Source: a virus
Strand: one strand, 5' to 3'
Virus record (IMG/VR): IMGVR_UViG_3300027749_002876
Coordinates: 1-64,000 of that record
DNA length: 64,000 nucleotides
Position 1 is the stretch's first letter; the number at the start of each line of letters is the position of its first letter. This document shows, one piece after another, positions 26,440 through 33,874 of the stretch. The notes under the pieces are model-generated. The model searched no databases, had not been told where the DNA came from, and worked only from the letters and a program-made list of their open reading frames with translations. The translations under genes were made by a program, and so were the position numbers.

Positions 26440-27631
26440 ACTATTTTACATGGGCCTAGAGCCTTACAAAGCAAGATACACACTACAGTTACAAGACTGG
26501 AATGAAAGTGTATTTAAACGCAGGGGCATTAACTATGTTATTGTCCCGGGCGAAACATTAAGTAATGACCAGGCTATCGTTACTGGTCAGGTACTAGACG
26601 CACATGGACGCACATACTTCGGTATGAGTCAACTGATGAATCTAGTTAAGATGATGAAGCAAGGTGAGGTAGGCGCAGGTGATATAGTTTATTTTGAAGA
26701 TATGTTTCAGCCGGGCATTGAATCATTGCCCTACATTATGAAACAGATTCCAGTTACGAGTCGTCCTAAGATTTATGTTCGTTGTCTAGCACAAAGTATT
26801 GACCCTGATGATTTTGTACACGTATGGGGTATGAGTGAGTTCATGGGTCACTATGAGAAGATGGTTGATTCATTCGCTGACGGTGTACTCGCTAGTAATG
26901 AAGAAATGGTTATGCATATGAAGATTGCGGGTTGGAAGGCACCAATCTATAATATTTCAGGCTTAGCATTTGGTAAAGAAGAAGTACGTGGTCGTATCAA
27001 TAATAACATCAAGACTTTCAATGATCGTACTATGCGTATTGCATTCAGTGCAAGATGGGATCAAGAAAAGCAACCAGACTTTTATATGGATGTGATTGAA
27101 GAATTCTACAACCGTTATGGTATAAAGGATCGTCACGGTGTATATCGTGGTGTAGAATTCTGCGTATTCAGTGGTAGTAAACTGAAAAGTAACAACGATA
27201 GTTATATGAAGCGTACACAAGATATGCAAAGTCGTGGGTTGCTAAAAGTATACGAAGACCTAGATAAGAATCAATATTACGAATTATTGAATGATACTAG
27301 AGTATTATTTAACTGTGCATTGCAAGATTGGGTAAGTAACACAGTGAGTGAAGCAGACAGTTTAGGTGCTAACGTATTGTATCCAGCATATCGCAGTTTC
27401 CCAGAAACATTTGCAAATGACTATACAAGAATGTATGCGCCCTGGTCAGTTGAAGATGCAACTATTAAGTTGTATAATATGTTACATCAACCGCATGTAA
27501 ATCAAGGTAAGATTAGTGATTGGACTAATGGTACAATCGATAGAATTTGTGATATCCTAGAAGGTAACGGACAACAATGGTTGCGTATGGATAGTGATTA
27601 CCGCAAACACACCCGTGAAGCAAAATATTAA
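26432..27631 (+). CDS. GT-B-type glycosyltransferase
   Basis: The ATG at 26432 overlaps the cupin gene by eight bases. The two-domain pattern fits GT-B enzymes: an N-terminal acceptor half, then IAFSARWDQEKQPDFYMDV near 205 and a donor-binding segment VSEADSLGANVLYPAYRSF near 310. Neighbouring sugar-activation genes suggest a dedicated nucleotide-sugar. Acceptors could be modified DNA bases, virion proteins or host glycans. Confidence 0.75.
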   Translation: MHKLFYMGLEPYKARYTLQLQDWNESVFKRRGINYVIVPGETLSNDQAIVTGQVLDAHGRTYFGMSQLMNLVKMMKQGEVGAGDIVYFEDMFQPGIESLPYIMKQIPVTSRPKIYVRCLAQSIDPDDFVHVWGMSEFMGHYEKMVDSFADGVLASNEEMVMHMKIAGWKAPIYNISGLAFGKEEVRGRINNNIKTFNDRTMRIAFSARWDQEKQPDFYMDVIEEFYNRYGIKDRHGVYRGVEFCVFSGSKLKSNNDSYMKRTQDMQSRGLLKVYEDLDKNQYYELLNDTRVLFNCALQDWVSNTVSEADSLGANVLYPAYRSFPETFANDYTRMYAPWSVEDATIKLYNMLHQPHVNQGKISDWTNGTIDRICDILEGNGQQWLRMDSDYRKHTREAKY

Positions 27632-27641
27632 GGAGAAAATT

Positions 27642-27839
27642 ATGAGCGCACAAAATGATATTGAAAGTAGTTTGGCAGCATACAATAGTGAGAATGACAA
27701 GTTTGTCAAAGGTAATGCAGCCGCTGGTACACGTGCCCGCAAAGCATTAGCAGAACTAGCTAAAGCAGTTAAAGCTCGCCGTAATGAAATTACAGCAGAG
27801 AAAACCGCACGTGCTGAAGAAAAAGCAAAAGCTAAGTAA
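27642..27839 (+). CDS. Histone H1-like DNA-binding protein (Hc1-like), 65 aa
   Basis: The ATG at 27642 follows AAGGAG. GNAAAGTRARKALAELAKAV resembles the conserved core of the chlamydial Hc1 histone family, followed by a Lys/Ala/Glu-rich tail. Such proteins condense or organise DNA. It could compact phage or host DNA. The family call comes from the short core motif and composition. Confidence 0.65.
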   Translation: MSAQNDIESSLAAYNSENDKFVKGNAAAGTRARKALAELAKAVKARRNEITAEKTARAEEKAKAK

Positions 27840-27843
27840 TCGT

Positions 27844-27851
27844 GATAAATA
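27844..27851 (+). promoter_or_regulatory. T4-like late promoter GATAAATA
   Basis: GATAAATATG lies five bases after the histone-like gene and 65 bases before folE. The leader contains GTTGTAGGCTACACAAC, a weak inverted repeat, and AAGGAAGG as ribosome binding site. Confidence 0.5.
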
Positions 27852-27916
27852 TGTTGTAGGCTACACAACGGTAGCTTACACTTCAAAACAAAAACCATCA
27901 CAAAGGAAGGTTATCT

Positions 27917-28597
27917 ATGAGTTATAATAAAACAAAAACAGATCCAGAGTTGGGTCAACAAGTGCATGAACACTTAGTCAAAATGGGTGTTGAAACCCCA
28001 ATCAAACATCGTAATCTAGACCGTAAAGAAAAGATTGATATCATTGCAGGTAACTTCACCGAGATCATGCGTGTTCTCGGTTTAGATTTATCAGATGATA
28101 GTTTAATTGACACACCTAATCGTGTCGCCAAGATGTACGTCAACGAAATCTTTTGGGGACTAGACTATGAAGCATTCCCTAAATGTACAACAGTTAACAA
28201 CAAGATGCAATACAATGAAATGGTTGTAGAGCGTAATGTTAATGTTCAATCTAACTGCGAACATCATTTTGTAGTCATCGATGGGTTGGCTACTGTAGCT
28301 TATGTCCCTAAACAAAAAGTATTAGGGCTTAGTAAGATAAACAGAATTGTAGAATATTTCAGTAAGAGACCTCAGATACAAGAGAGGTTAACAGAGCAAA
28401 TTTTTCACACCTTACAGTTTATCCTTGATACAGAAGATGTTGCAGTTATGATTGATGCACAACACTATTGCGTTAAAAGTCGTGGCGTAGAAGATACGGG
28501 TAGTAGCACAGTTACTTGTCGTTTAGGTGGTGGTTTTAAAACTGATCCTGCCGCGCGTAGCGAGTTTTTACAAATTGCTAACAAAGGTTGTAAATAA
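27917..28597 (+). CDS. folE: GTP cyclohydrolase I
   Basis: The zinc and catalytic motifs are intact: CEHHF with Cys114 and His116/117, QKVLGLSKINRIVEYFSKRPQIQERLTEQI, and AQHYCVKSRGVED with Cys185. The enzyme opens GTP to 7,8-dihydroneopterin triphosphate, the first step to both folate and 7-deazaguanine. With QueD, QueE and DpdA nearby, it serves DNA modification. Its length (226) is normal. Confidence 0.96.
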   Translation: MSYNKTKTDPELGQQVHEHLVKMGVETPIKHRNLDRKEKIDIIAGNFTEIMRVLGLDLSDDSLIDTPNRVAKMYVNEIFWGLDYEAFPKCTTVNNKMQYNEMVVERNVNVQSNCEHHFVVIDGLATVAYVPKQKVLGLSKINRIVEYFSKRPQIQERLTEQIFHTLQFILDTEDVAVMIDAQHYCVKSRGVEDTGSSTVTCRLGGGFKTDPAARSEFLQIANKGCK

Positions 28598-28794
28598 TGT
28601 TAAAAGATAGACGAGTTTTACTAGAACAAGAAATTAAAAAAGCACACGATGAGGCTGCAGCCTTATACTTAGATATTGTTACACATGACGGTGATGTTCA
28701 TAGCACTGAGTATAAATCAATTAAAGATAAAATTATGAATCTAGAGTTTGATCTTAATGTCGTAAATCAATTAATACATAAAGGTCACAAATAA
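28597..28794 (+). CDS. Small helical protein, 65 aa
   Basis: Coupled to folE by a shared stop/start (TAATG). Two charged helices (about 1-28 and 40-62) with heptad leucines suggest a short coiled coil. It is not recognised. Confidence 0.6.
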   Translation: MLKDRRVLLEQEIKKAHDEAAALYLDIVTHDGDVHSTEYKSIKDKIMNLEFDLNVVNQLIHKGHK

Positions 28795-29030
28795 TGGGCT
28801 ACCGTAAGCAAATAGATTATAATAGTGTACATCATCAAATCTATATGAGTGGAGTTGAACTTCATAGTAACTATAATGACGGTTTCAATCAATTTGAAAT
28901 CAAAAAAGATTTACATAAACTGAAATGGTTGTTAGATGAAATTATAGCTGATGCGCCTACATTTACAGGTGAGGATGAATTTTTAAAAGAGCACGACCAA
29001 ACCAAAATGTGGAAAACACTTTCAAAATGA
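28794..29030 (+). CDS. Small hypothetical protein, 78 aa
   Basis: Shared stop/start with the upstream gene and ATGA with the downstream cytidylyltransferase make it part of the operon. It is mixed alpha/beta with a Trp/Lys-rich middle (HKLKWLLDEIIADAP). No family is recognised. Confidence 0.6.
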   Translation: MGYRKQIDYNSVHHQIYMSGVELHSNYNDGFNQFEIKKDLHKLKWLLDEIIADAPTFTGEDEFLKEHDQTKMWKTLSK

Positions 29031-29500
29031 TATTTAATCACATTAAAAAACTTAAAGCAGAAGGTAAACGAATTGGTATTACATTTAGTACTTTTGACAT
29101 GCTACACGCCGGACATGTTGCTATGTTAAGTGAAGCTAAAAATCATTGCGACTACCTTATCTGTGGATTACAAACTGATCCAACAATTGATAGGCCTGAT
29201 ACTAAGAACAAACCTGTACAAAGTATTGTAGAACGACAGATTCAACTTGCGGCTTGTCGCTATGTTGATGAAGTTGTTGTTTATCAAACTGAACAAGACC
29301 TAAGAGACTTGTTACTTATTCTTCCAGTAGATGTACGCATTTTGGGCGTTGAATATAAGGATAAAGACTTCTCAGGCGCAGAAGAATGCTATAATAGAAA
29401 CATTGAAATAGTATTTAATGGTCGTGACCATAGTTTCAGTTCAAGTAGTTTACGGAAACGAGTGGCTGATGCCCAAATCATTAACACTCTTAATAAATAA
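29027..29500 (+). CDS. Cytidylyltransferase, TagD/HldE-like
   Basis: GITFSTFDMLHAGH carries the HxGH motif (His27, His30) and HSFSSSSLRKRV near the C-terminus matches the ISSTxxR-type motif. The 157-residue length suits single-domain glycerol-3-phosphate cytidylyltransferase or heptose-phosphate adenylyltransferase enzymes. The ATG at 29027 overlaps the previous stop (ATGA). This is the third HxGH enzyme in the window, after 4404 and 25678. Confidence 0.85.
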   Translation: MIFNHIKKLKAEGKRIGITFSTFDMLHAGHVAMLSEAKNHCDYLICGLQTDPTIDRPDTKNKPVQSIVERQIQLAACRYVDEVVVYQTEQDLRDLLLILPVDVRILGVEYKDKDFSGAEECYNRNIEIVFNGRDHSFSSSSLRKRVADAQIINTLNK

Positions 29501-29528
29501 CTATAGCGGTCTTCGGACATCATCCCGC

Positions 29529-29557
29529 TTTACAAATTCTGCTGCCTATGCTATAAT
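29529..29557 (+). promoter_or_regulatory. Sigma70 promoter for queD
   Basis: TTTACA (29529-29534) and TATAAT (29552-29557) are 17 bases apart, followed by ATAGGAG before the queD ATG at 29575. Confidence 0.72.
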
Positions 29558-29574
29558 ACAACATAGGAGAAAAC

Positions 29575-30057
29575 ATGGCAAACAAAAAATTCTTTTCAAC
29601 AAAGACATACAGACAAATAGGTCCTGTCGCATATCGTCAATGGCGTGCTGACAGTCATTGTAACTTAATTCATGGTTACGCTATGAGTTTCCACTTTGAG
29701 TTTGAAGCTGACACATTAGATGCTCGTAATTGGGTAACTGACTTTGGCGGTCTAAAGCCACTCAAAGAAGTATTAGAAGAATGGTTTGACCATACTTTAT
29801 TAGTTGCACAAGATGACCCTATGCGTGAACATCTGTTAGAACTAGGTAGATTAAAACTAGCTAAGATTACAGAAGTAGAACGTACTGGTTGTGAAGGTAT
29901 TGCTGACTTCTTATACGAATATATTAACACAATCTTTTTACCCAACTGCGGTAGCGAAGAAGCTAAACGTGTATGGTGCTGTAGAGTAGAGGTACGTGAA
30001 ACTGATAGCAATATGGCAGGACGTGGTGGTCACAGGGAAGATAGAGAGTTTGAATAA
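29575..30057 (+). CDS. queD: 6-carboxytetrahydropterin synthase (QueD)
   Basis: The T-fold enzyme converts dihydroneopterin triphosphate to 6-carboxytetrahydropterin. YRQWRADSHCNLIHGYAMSFHFEFE covers the catalytic Cys and zinc His region (HGY instead of the more common HGH), and WVTDFGGLKPL and FDHTLLVAQDDP are typical. It is the second step of the deazaguanine pathway and has its own promoter. PsiE-like and QueE genes follow. Confidence 0.87.
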   Translation: MANKKFFSTKTYRQIGPVAYRQWRADSHCNLIHGYAMSFHFEFEADTLDARNWVTDFGGLKPLKEVLEEWFDHTLLVAQDDPMREHLLELGRLKLAKITEVERTGCEGIADFLYEYINTIFLPNCGSEEAKRVWCCRVEVRETDSNMAGRGGHREDREFE

Positions 30058-30473
30058 TGTTGAAAACAGAAATGGTAGATAAGGTAGGACATACCTTAGT
30101 AGACATATTTCATAGGCTTGCATTGTTTGCTATTGGTGCCGCAACAGTATGGGCAGCCGGATGTACTTTCGTTGAACTGTTTCAGAAACATCATGCCTCA
30201 GTCGGTGACCTGTTGTTGATGTTTATTTATTTAGAAATGGGTGCAATGGTAGGCATTTATTTCAAGACCAATCATATGCCTGTTAGGTTCTTGCTATACA
30301 TTGCAATCACAGCACTAACACGACATATGGTAGATATAATGAGTCATCAGCCAATTAACATTGTTGAAATGTTATCTGTAGCCGGTTCTACATTTGTTAT
30401 AGCAATAAGCGTATTAGTTATTAGATATACTAGTGCAAAATATCCTAGCAACAATAAAGACGAGGTAGCTTAA
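30057..30473 (+). CDS. PsiE-like phosphate-starvation membrane protein
   Basis: Four hydrophobic segments (about 18-40, 50-68, 77-92, 103-125) make it an inner-membrane protein. FIYLEMGAMVGIYFKTNHMPVRFLLYIAITALTRHM is the conserved stretch of the PsiE family, induced by phosphate starvation in E. coli. Its biochemical role is unknown. Phages often carry phosphate-stress genes, but this one lies inside the queD-queE operon. Confidence 0.75.
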   Translation: MLKTEMVDKVGHTLVDIFHRLALFAIGAATVWAAGCTFVELFQKHHASVGDLLLMFIYLEMGAMVGIYFKTNHMPVRFLLYIAITALTRHMVDIMSHQPINIVEMLSVAGSTFVIAISVLVIRYTSAKYPSNNKDEVA

Positions 30474-30664
30474 TGAATAGTTTAGAAAAAATCTGGGCAA
30501 GAGCGACCGGTCATCTGATGGGTAATACAGATGATGATCGTCCTGACGTTCCCATTCTTACATTGGGTGAAGCAAGAATTGCATTGTTCCTAAAAACTTT
30601 CTGGGTGGTGTTACATGTGATAACATGTTGTTTCATCATAGCAAATACAATCAGACATTGGTAA
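30473..30664 (+). CDS. Small single-span membrane protein, 63 aa
   Basis: A hydrophobic stretch (FLKTFWVVLHVITCCFIIANTI, about 39-60) close to the C-terminus suggests a tail-anchored membrane protein. It is coupled by stop/start overlap to the PsiE-like gene and may work with it. No family is recognised. Confidence 0.65.
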   Translation: MNSLEKIWARATGHLMGNTDDDRPDVPILTLGEARIALFLKTFWVVLHVITCCFIIANTIRHW

Positions 30665-30665
30665 T

Positions 30666-31514
30666 ATGGCACAATTAAAAATTTCAGAATTATTTTATAG
30701 TATTCAGGGTGAAGGTAGATACATGGGTGTTCCCTCTGTGTTCCTACGAACTTATGGATGTAATTTCACATGCGGTGGCTTTGGAATGTCTAAGGGAGAA
30801 ATGAGTAGTGAGAGAGATGTTATTGCAATTAAAGCAGAAGATTATACAGATTATAAATCCCTACCGCTTGTCAGCACAGGATGTGATAGTTATGCATCTT
30901 GGGACCCTCGTTTCAAACATCTTAGTCCTATGCTCACTACCGATAATATTGTTGGTAGTATTATGGATATACTCCCTCATAGTCGTTGGATGGATGAGCA
31001 CCTTGTTATCACGGGCGGTGAACCTCTGCTTGGATGGCAAAGAGCATATCCAGAATTACTTTCACATGAAAAAATGAGAAGTCTCAAAGAGATTACATTT
31101 GAAACTAATGGCACACAAGAACTCAGTCAAGATTTAAAAATATATCTACAACAATGGAAGATTTACAGAGAAAAAAATGCACTTACATTTAGTGTTAGTC
31201 CTAAACTAAGTATCAGCGGTGAAAAGTGGGAAGAAGCAATACTTCCCGATGTTATTACTCAATATGAAGACGTTGGTTTTGTATATCTTAAATTTGTTGT
31301 AGCGACAGAAGATGATGTACTAGAAGCAGAGAAGGCAGTTAAAGAATATCGTGTTGCAGGATTCAGAGGTCCAGTCTACTTGATGCCGTGCGGTGGTGTT
31401 GAAAGTATGTACAGTATGAATGCTAAGAATGTAGCGATTGCGGCAATGAAGCGTGGATGGCGTTATAGTGACAGACTTCAAGTGCCGTTGTTTAAAAACG
31501 AGTGGGGCACATAA
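30666..31514 (+). CDS. queE: 7-carboxy-7-deazaguanine synthase (QueE), atypical cluster spacing
   Basis: FYSIQGEG, FLRTYGCNFTC, ITGGEPLL and FETNGTQ are QueE signatures. The enzyme makes 7-carboxy-7-deazaguanine (CDG) from carboxytetrahydropterin using radical SAM chemistry. The third cluster cysteine is not at the usual short distance: Cys32 and Cys36 are followed by Cys73 (STGCDSYASWD), with about 36 residues inserted. The family has other spaced variants (Cx14Cx2C in Burkholderia). No QueC follows, so CDG may be the end product used by DpdA. Confidence 0.87.
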   Translation: MAQLKISELFYSIQGEGRYMGVPSVFLRTYGCNFTCGGFGMSKGEMSSERDVIAIKAEDYTDYKSLPLVSTGCDSYASWDPRFKHLSPMLTTDNIVGSIMDILPHSRWMDEHLVITGGEPLLGWQRAYPELLSHEKMRSLKEITFETNGTQELSQDLKIYLQQWKIYREKNALTFSVSPKLSISGEKWEEAILPDVITQYEDVGFVYLKFVVATEDDVLEAEKAVKEYRVAGFRGPVYLMPCGGVESMYSMNAKNVAIAAMKRGWRYSDRLQVPLFKNEWGT

Positions 31515-31732
31515 TGCCACAAACACAATCATACGATCATTTCTATGAAAGAATGATAGGAGCCGAATATAAGTTTGCTTGGTTTCCAGAAACGTGTCAT
31601 TTGTCAGGTAAACGTGTTTGGTTAAAGAAAGGCTACAGATTAACTAGAATTATCACTGGCCCCGGCGATTCAATCTTTGAATATCGTTGGCACGACAAGA
31701 ACGAACATATAATTTGGAAATTAAAACAATGA
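31514..31732 (+). CDS. Small conserved phage protein, 72 aa
   Basis: The ATG at 31514 shares a base with the queE stop and the end overlaps the glycosyltransferase by ATGA. It is rich in aromatic and basic residues (YKFAWFPETCHLSGKRVWLKKGYR, WHDKNEHIIW). It looks like a small beta protein; its role is unknown. Confidence 0.65.
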   Translation: MPQTQSYDHFYERMIGAEYKFAWFPETCHLSGKRVWLKKGYRLTRIITGPGDSIFEYRWHDKNEHIIWKLKQ

Positions 31733-33054
31733 GAACATACGACAAACGTATTGGCTTTTTGGTAAGTTATCAAACATTGATACCGCATGGTGGTATAGGA
31801 CAGTTTGCTAAAAGCTTCTGTGAGTTGATGGATAGTCACAATATCAAAGTTGATATCATTACTGACAAAGAACCACAAGATAATGAATTTGTAAAATCAT
31901 TAAAAGCAAACATTATCAGTCCCAAAGAGTCATTGCCTTATACAACACACAGTAACATCTTTATGTATGGTGATACATTCTGTTATGAGCGTATGGCTAA
32001 CTTCCGTAATGCGATTATAGAAGCATTAGAACATAACTTGTACGATGTATTTGTTTGTAACACATATGAAGCAGTTCAGGTTGCTAGTACTATTGGTCTT
32101 GAAGATGTAATTCAAATCATTGCTTATACACATTTAGAAAGTCAAATCTTTAAAGATACTAAGAATCCATTCTTGTACAATACAAATGTGTTGATGCGCC
32201 AGCAGTTAGAAACAGAAAATATTTCTGTAGGTACGCAAAGTGTATTCAACTTGTTACATGTTAACGGAACGGCACATCATCTTCCTATTCCAATAACTGA
32301 ACGTGACTTGTTGACTGAGTATACAGGCGAGCGTGAAGGCATATTGTTTGTTGGTCGATGGGAAGAAGGAAAAAATCCTGAATTGTTTATTGATTTGATT
32401 GAACAAACCAAACTACCTGCTAAAGTAATGACTAGCCCCAATGGCGTAAAGAAGTTTGAAGAACGATTAAAGAAGATTGGTGCAACATACGATGTTCGTG
32501 CCAGCATTGTAGGACAAGATAAAGTAGATTTTATTAAGTCCAGTAGAATTGCATTTAATCCTAGTGTCGTTGAGAGTTATGGTATGGCATTCTATGAACA
32601 ATATATTCAATTACCTACACTTGTATTAGAGAATCAGCGTTGGACTAACAACTTTAATAACAGTTTTTTCTATACTTGTAACAAAAAGAACATGGCTGAG
32701 ACAGCAAAAGAGTTATATGATATCTTTGAAAAGACTGAAAGATGGTATAATCTTGGTTCACTAGAACATGCAAAGCAACAAGAATCTACAGTGTTTCACA
32801 AGTGGAACGAATGTTTTTCTGACTTTTCACCTAGAAATTCTAATACTAATACAGCTAAGATTTGCAATGAAACGACTACAACACATAAAGATTTTATTGA
32901 AAAGCTAGGTCGTAGTGTTATTTGTATTGATGATGTTCGTAGTGTGTTAACTAACAAACACAAGTTTCGTGTAATATATACAGACAATGACACATACTTG
33001 ACCAAAGACCCTAGTTTTGAACCAACAGAGGAAGAAAGTTTATTTTCATGGTAA
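31729..33054 (+). CDS. GT4-like glycosyltransferase
   Basis: A GT-B enzyme with the N-terminal motif HGGIGQFAKSF and the C-terminal donor site: ILFVGRWEEGKNPELF near 205, then AFNPSVVESYGMAFYEQ, the ExxxE-type donor-binding block of family 4. It overlaps the epimerase gene downstream, which would supply or convert a UDP-sugar. The acceptor is unknown. The last 80 residues are an uncharacterised extension. Confidence 0.83.
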   Translation: MRTYDKRIGFLVSYQTLIPHGGIGQFAKSFCELMDSHNIKVDIITDKEPQDNEFVKSLKANIISPKESLPYTTHSNIFMYGDTFCYERMANFRNAIIEALEHNLYDVFVCNTYEAVQVASTIGLEDVIQIIAYTHLESQIFKDTKNPFLYNTNVLMRQQLETENISVGTQSVFNLLHVNGTAHHLPIPITERDLLTEYTGEREGILFVGRWEEGKNPELFIDLIEQTKLPAKVMTSPNGVKKFEERLKKIGATYDVRASIVGQDKVDFIKSSRIAFNPSVVESYGMAFYEQYIQLPTLVLENQRWTNNFNNSFFYTCNKKNMAETAKELYDIFEKTERWYNLGSLEHAKQQESTVFHKWNECFSDFSPRNSNTNTAKICNETTTTHKDFIEKLGRSVICIDDVRSVLTNKHKFRVIYTDNDTYLTKDPSFEPTEEESLFSW

Positions 33055-33872
33055 AGAAAGTTTTAATCACAGGTAGTAGTGGCTACATAGGTAGTCATCT
33101 TGCAAAGATGCTTGAGAAAGAATATGAAGTCTATGGACTGGACGTTCGTCCCCCTCAAGTTGAGATGGAAAGATTCATGCAGGTGAATATCAATCAACCA
33201 TTTACTATTGAAGAAGAATTTGATTGTGTGATTCATTTGGCTGCATTGGTTCGTGTTAGTGAAAGTGAGTTGAAACCTATTCAATATTATATCACTAACT
33301 TGAATGGTACGATGAATGTAGTAAACAAGATTAAAACAAAAAACTTTATCTTTGCTAGCACAGGTCTTGCTGAGTATTGCTATGATCCATATGGTACTAG
33401 TAAGAAAGCCGCAGAAGATGTAGTGAAAGAATTTTGTACTACTCATCGTCCAACACCATATACAATCTTTAGATTTTATAACGTTATAGGAAGCACCGGC
33501 GCATCCCCTACTAACCCCGATGGGTTAATGTATAATTTGTTGAAGGCACGCGAGACAGGTGAGTTTACCGTGCACGGCAATGACTATGATACCCGTGATG
33601 GATCATGTGTGCGTGATTATGTTCATGTGAATGAAATTTGTGATGCATTGCAACATGCTATTGAAAACCCTAGCAATCAAATTGAATGTTTGGGACACGG
33701 TGTTGGTAGAACTGTTACCGAAATTGTAGATATGTTTAAGAAAGTCAACAATGTTGATTTCTCTGTTCAAGTAGGTCAAAGAAGAAAGGGTGATTTACCT
33801 TCAACCGTGTTAGAAGATGTATCACCCTATATGCAGAACTTGTATACGTTAGAAGAATTACTTAAAGTTTAA
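33048..33872 (+). CDS. NAD-dependent sugar epimerase (GalE/SDR extended family)
   Basis: The NAD-binding GxxGxxG appears as ITGSSGYIG (Gly9, 12, 15), and the catalytic YxxxK as Tyr115/Lys119 in DPYGTSKKAAED. RFYNVIGS and RDYVHVNEI are typical of UDP-glucose 4-epimerase and related enzymes. At 274 residues it is shorter than GalE (about 338), as are many phage or polysaccharide epimerases. It ends three bases from a convergent minus-strand operon. Confidence 0.9.
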   Translation: MVKKVLITGSSGYIGSHLAKMLEKEYEVYGLDVRPPQVEMERFMQVNINQPFTIEEEFDCVIHLAALVRVSESELKPIQYYITNLNGTMNVVNKIKTKNFIFASTGLAEYCYDPYGTSKKAAEDVVKEFCTTHRPTPYTIFRFYNVIGSTGASPTNPDGLMYNLLKARETGEFTVHGNDYDTRDGSCVRDYVHVNEICDALQHAIENPSNQIECLGHGVGRTVTEIVDMFKKVNNVDFSVQVGQRRKGDLPSTVLEDVSPYMQNLYTLEELLKV

Positions 33873-33874
33873 CT

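Noticed and set aside
29492-29499. AATAAATA as a late promoter ahead of queD
   Set aside because: It is part of the stop region of the upstream gene, and queD has a good sigma70 promoter with a proper ribosome binding site.
29501-29545. Short hairpins (GTC-TTCG-GAC; GCGG/CCGC) as a terminator or riboswitch before queD
   Set aside because: Stems are only three to four base pairs, without a T-run or an aptamer-like conserved core. I could not support a preQ1 riboswitch.
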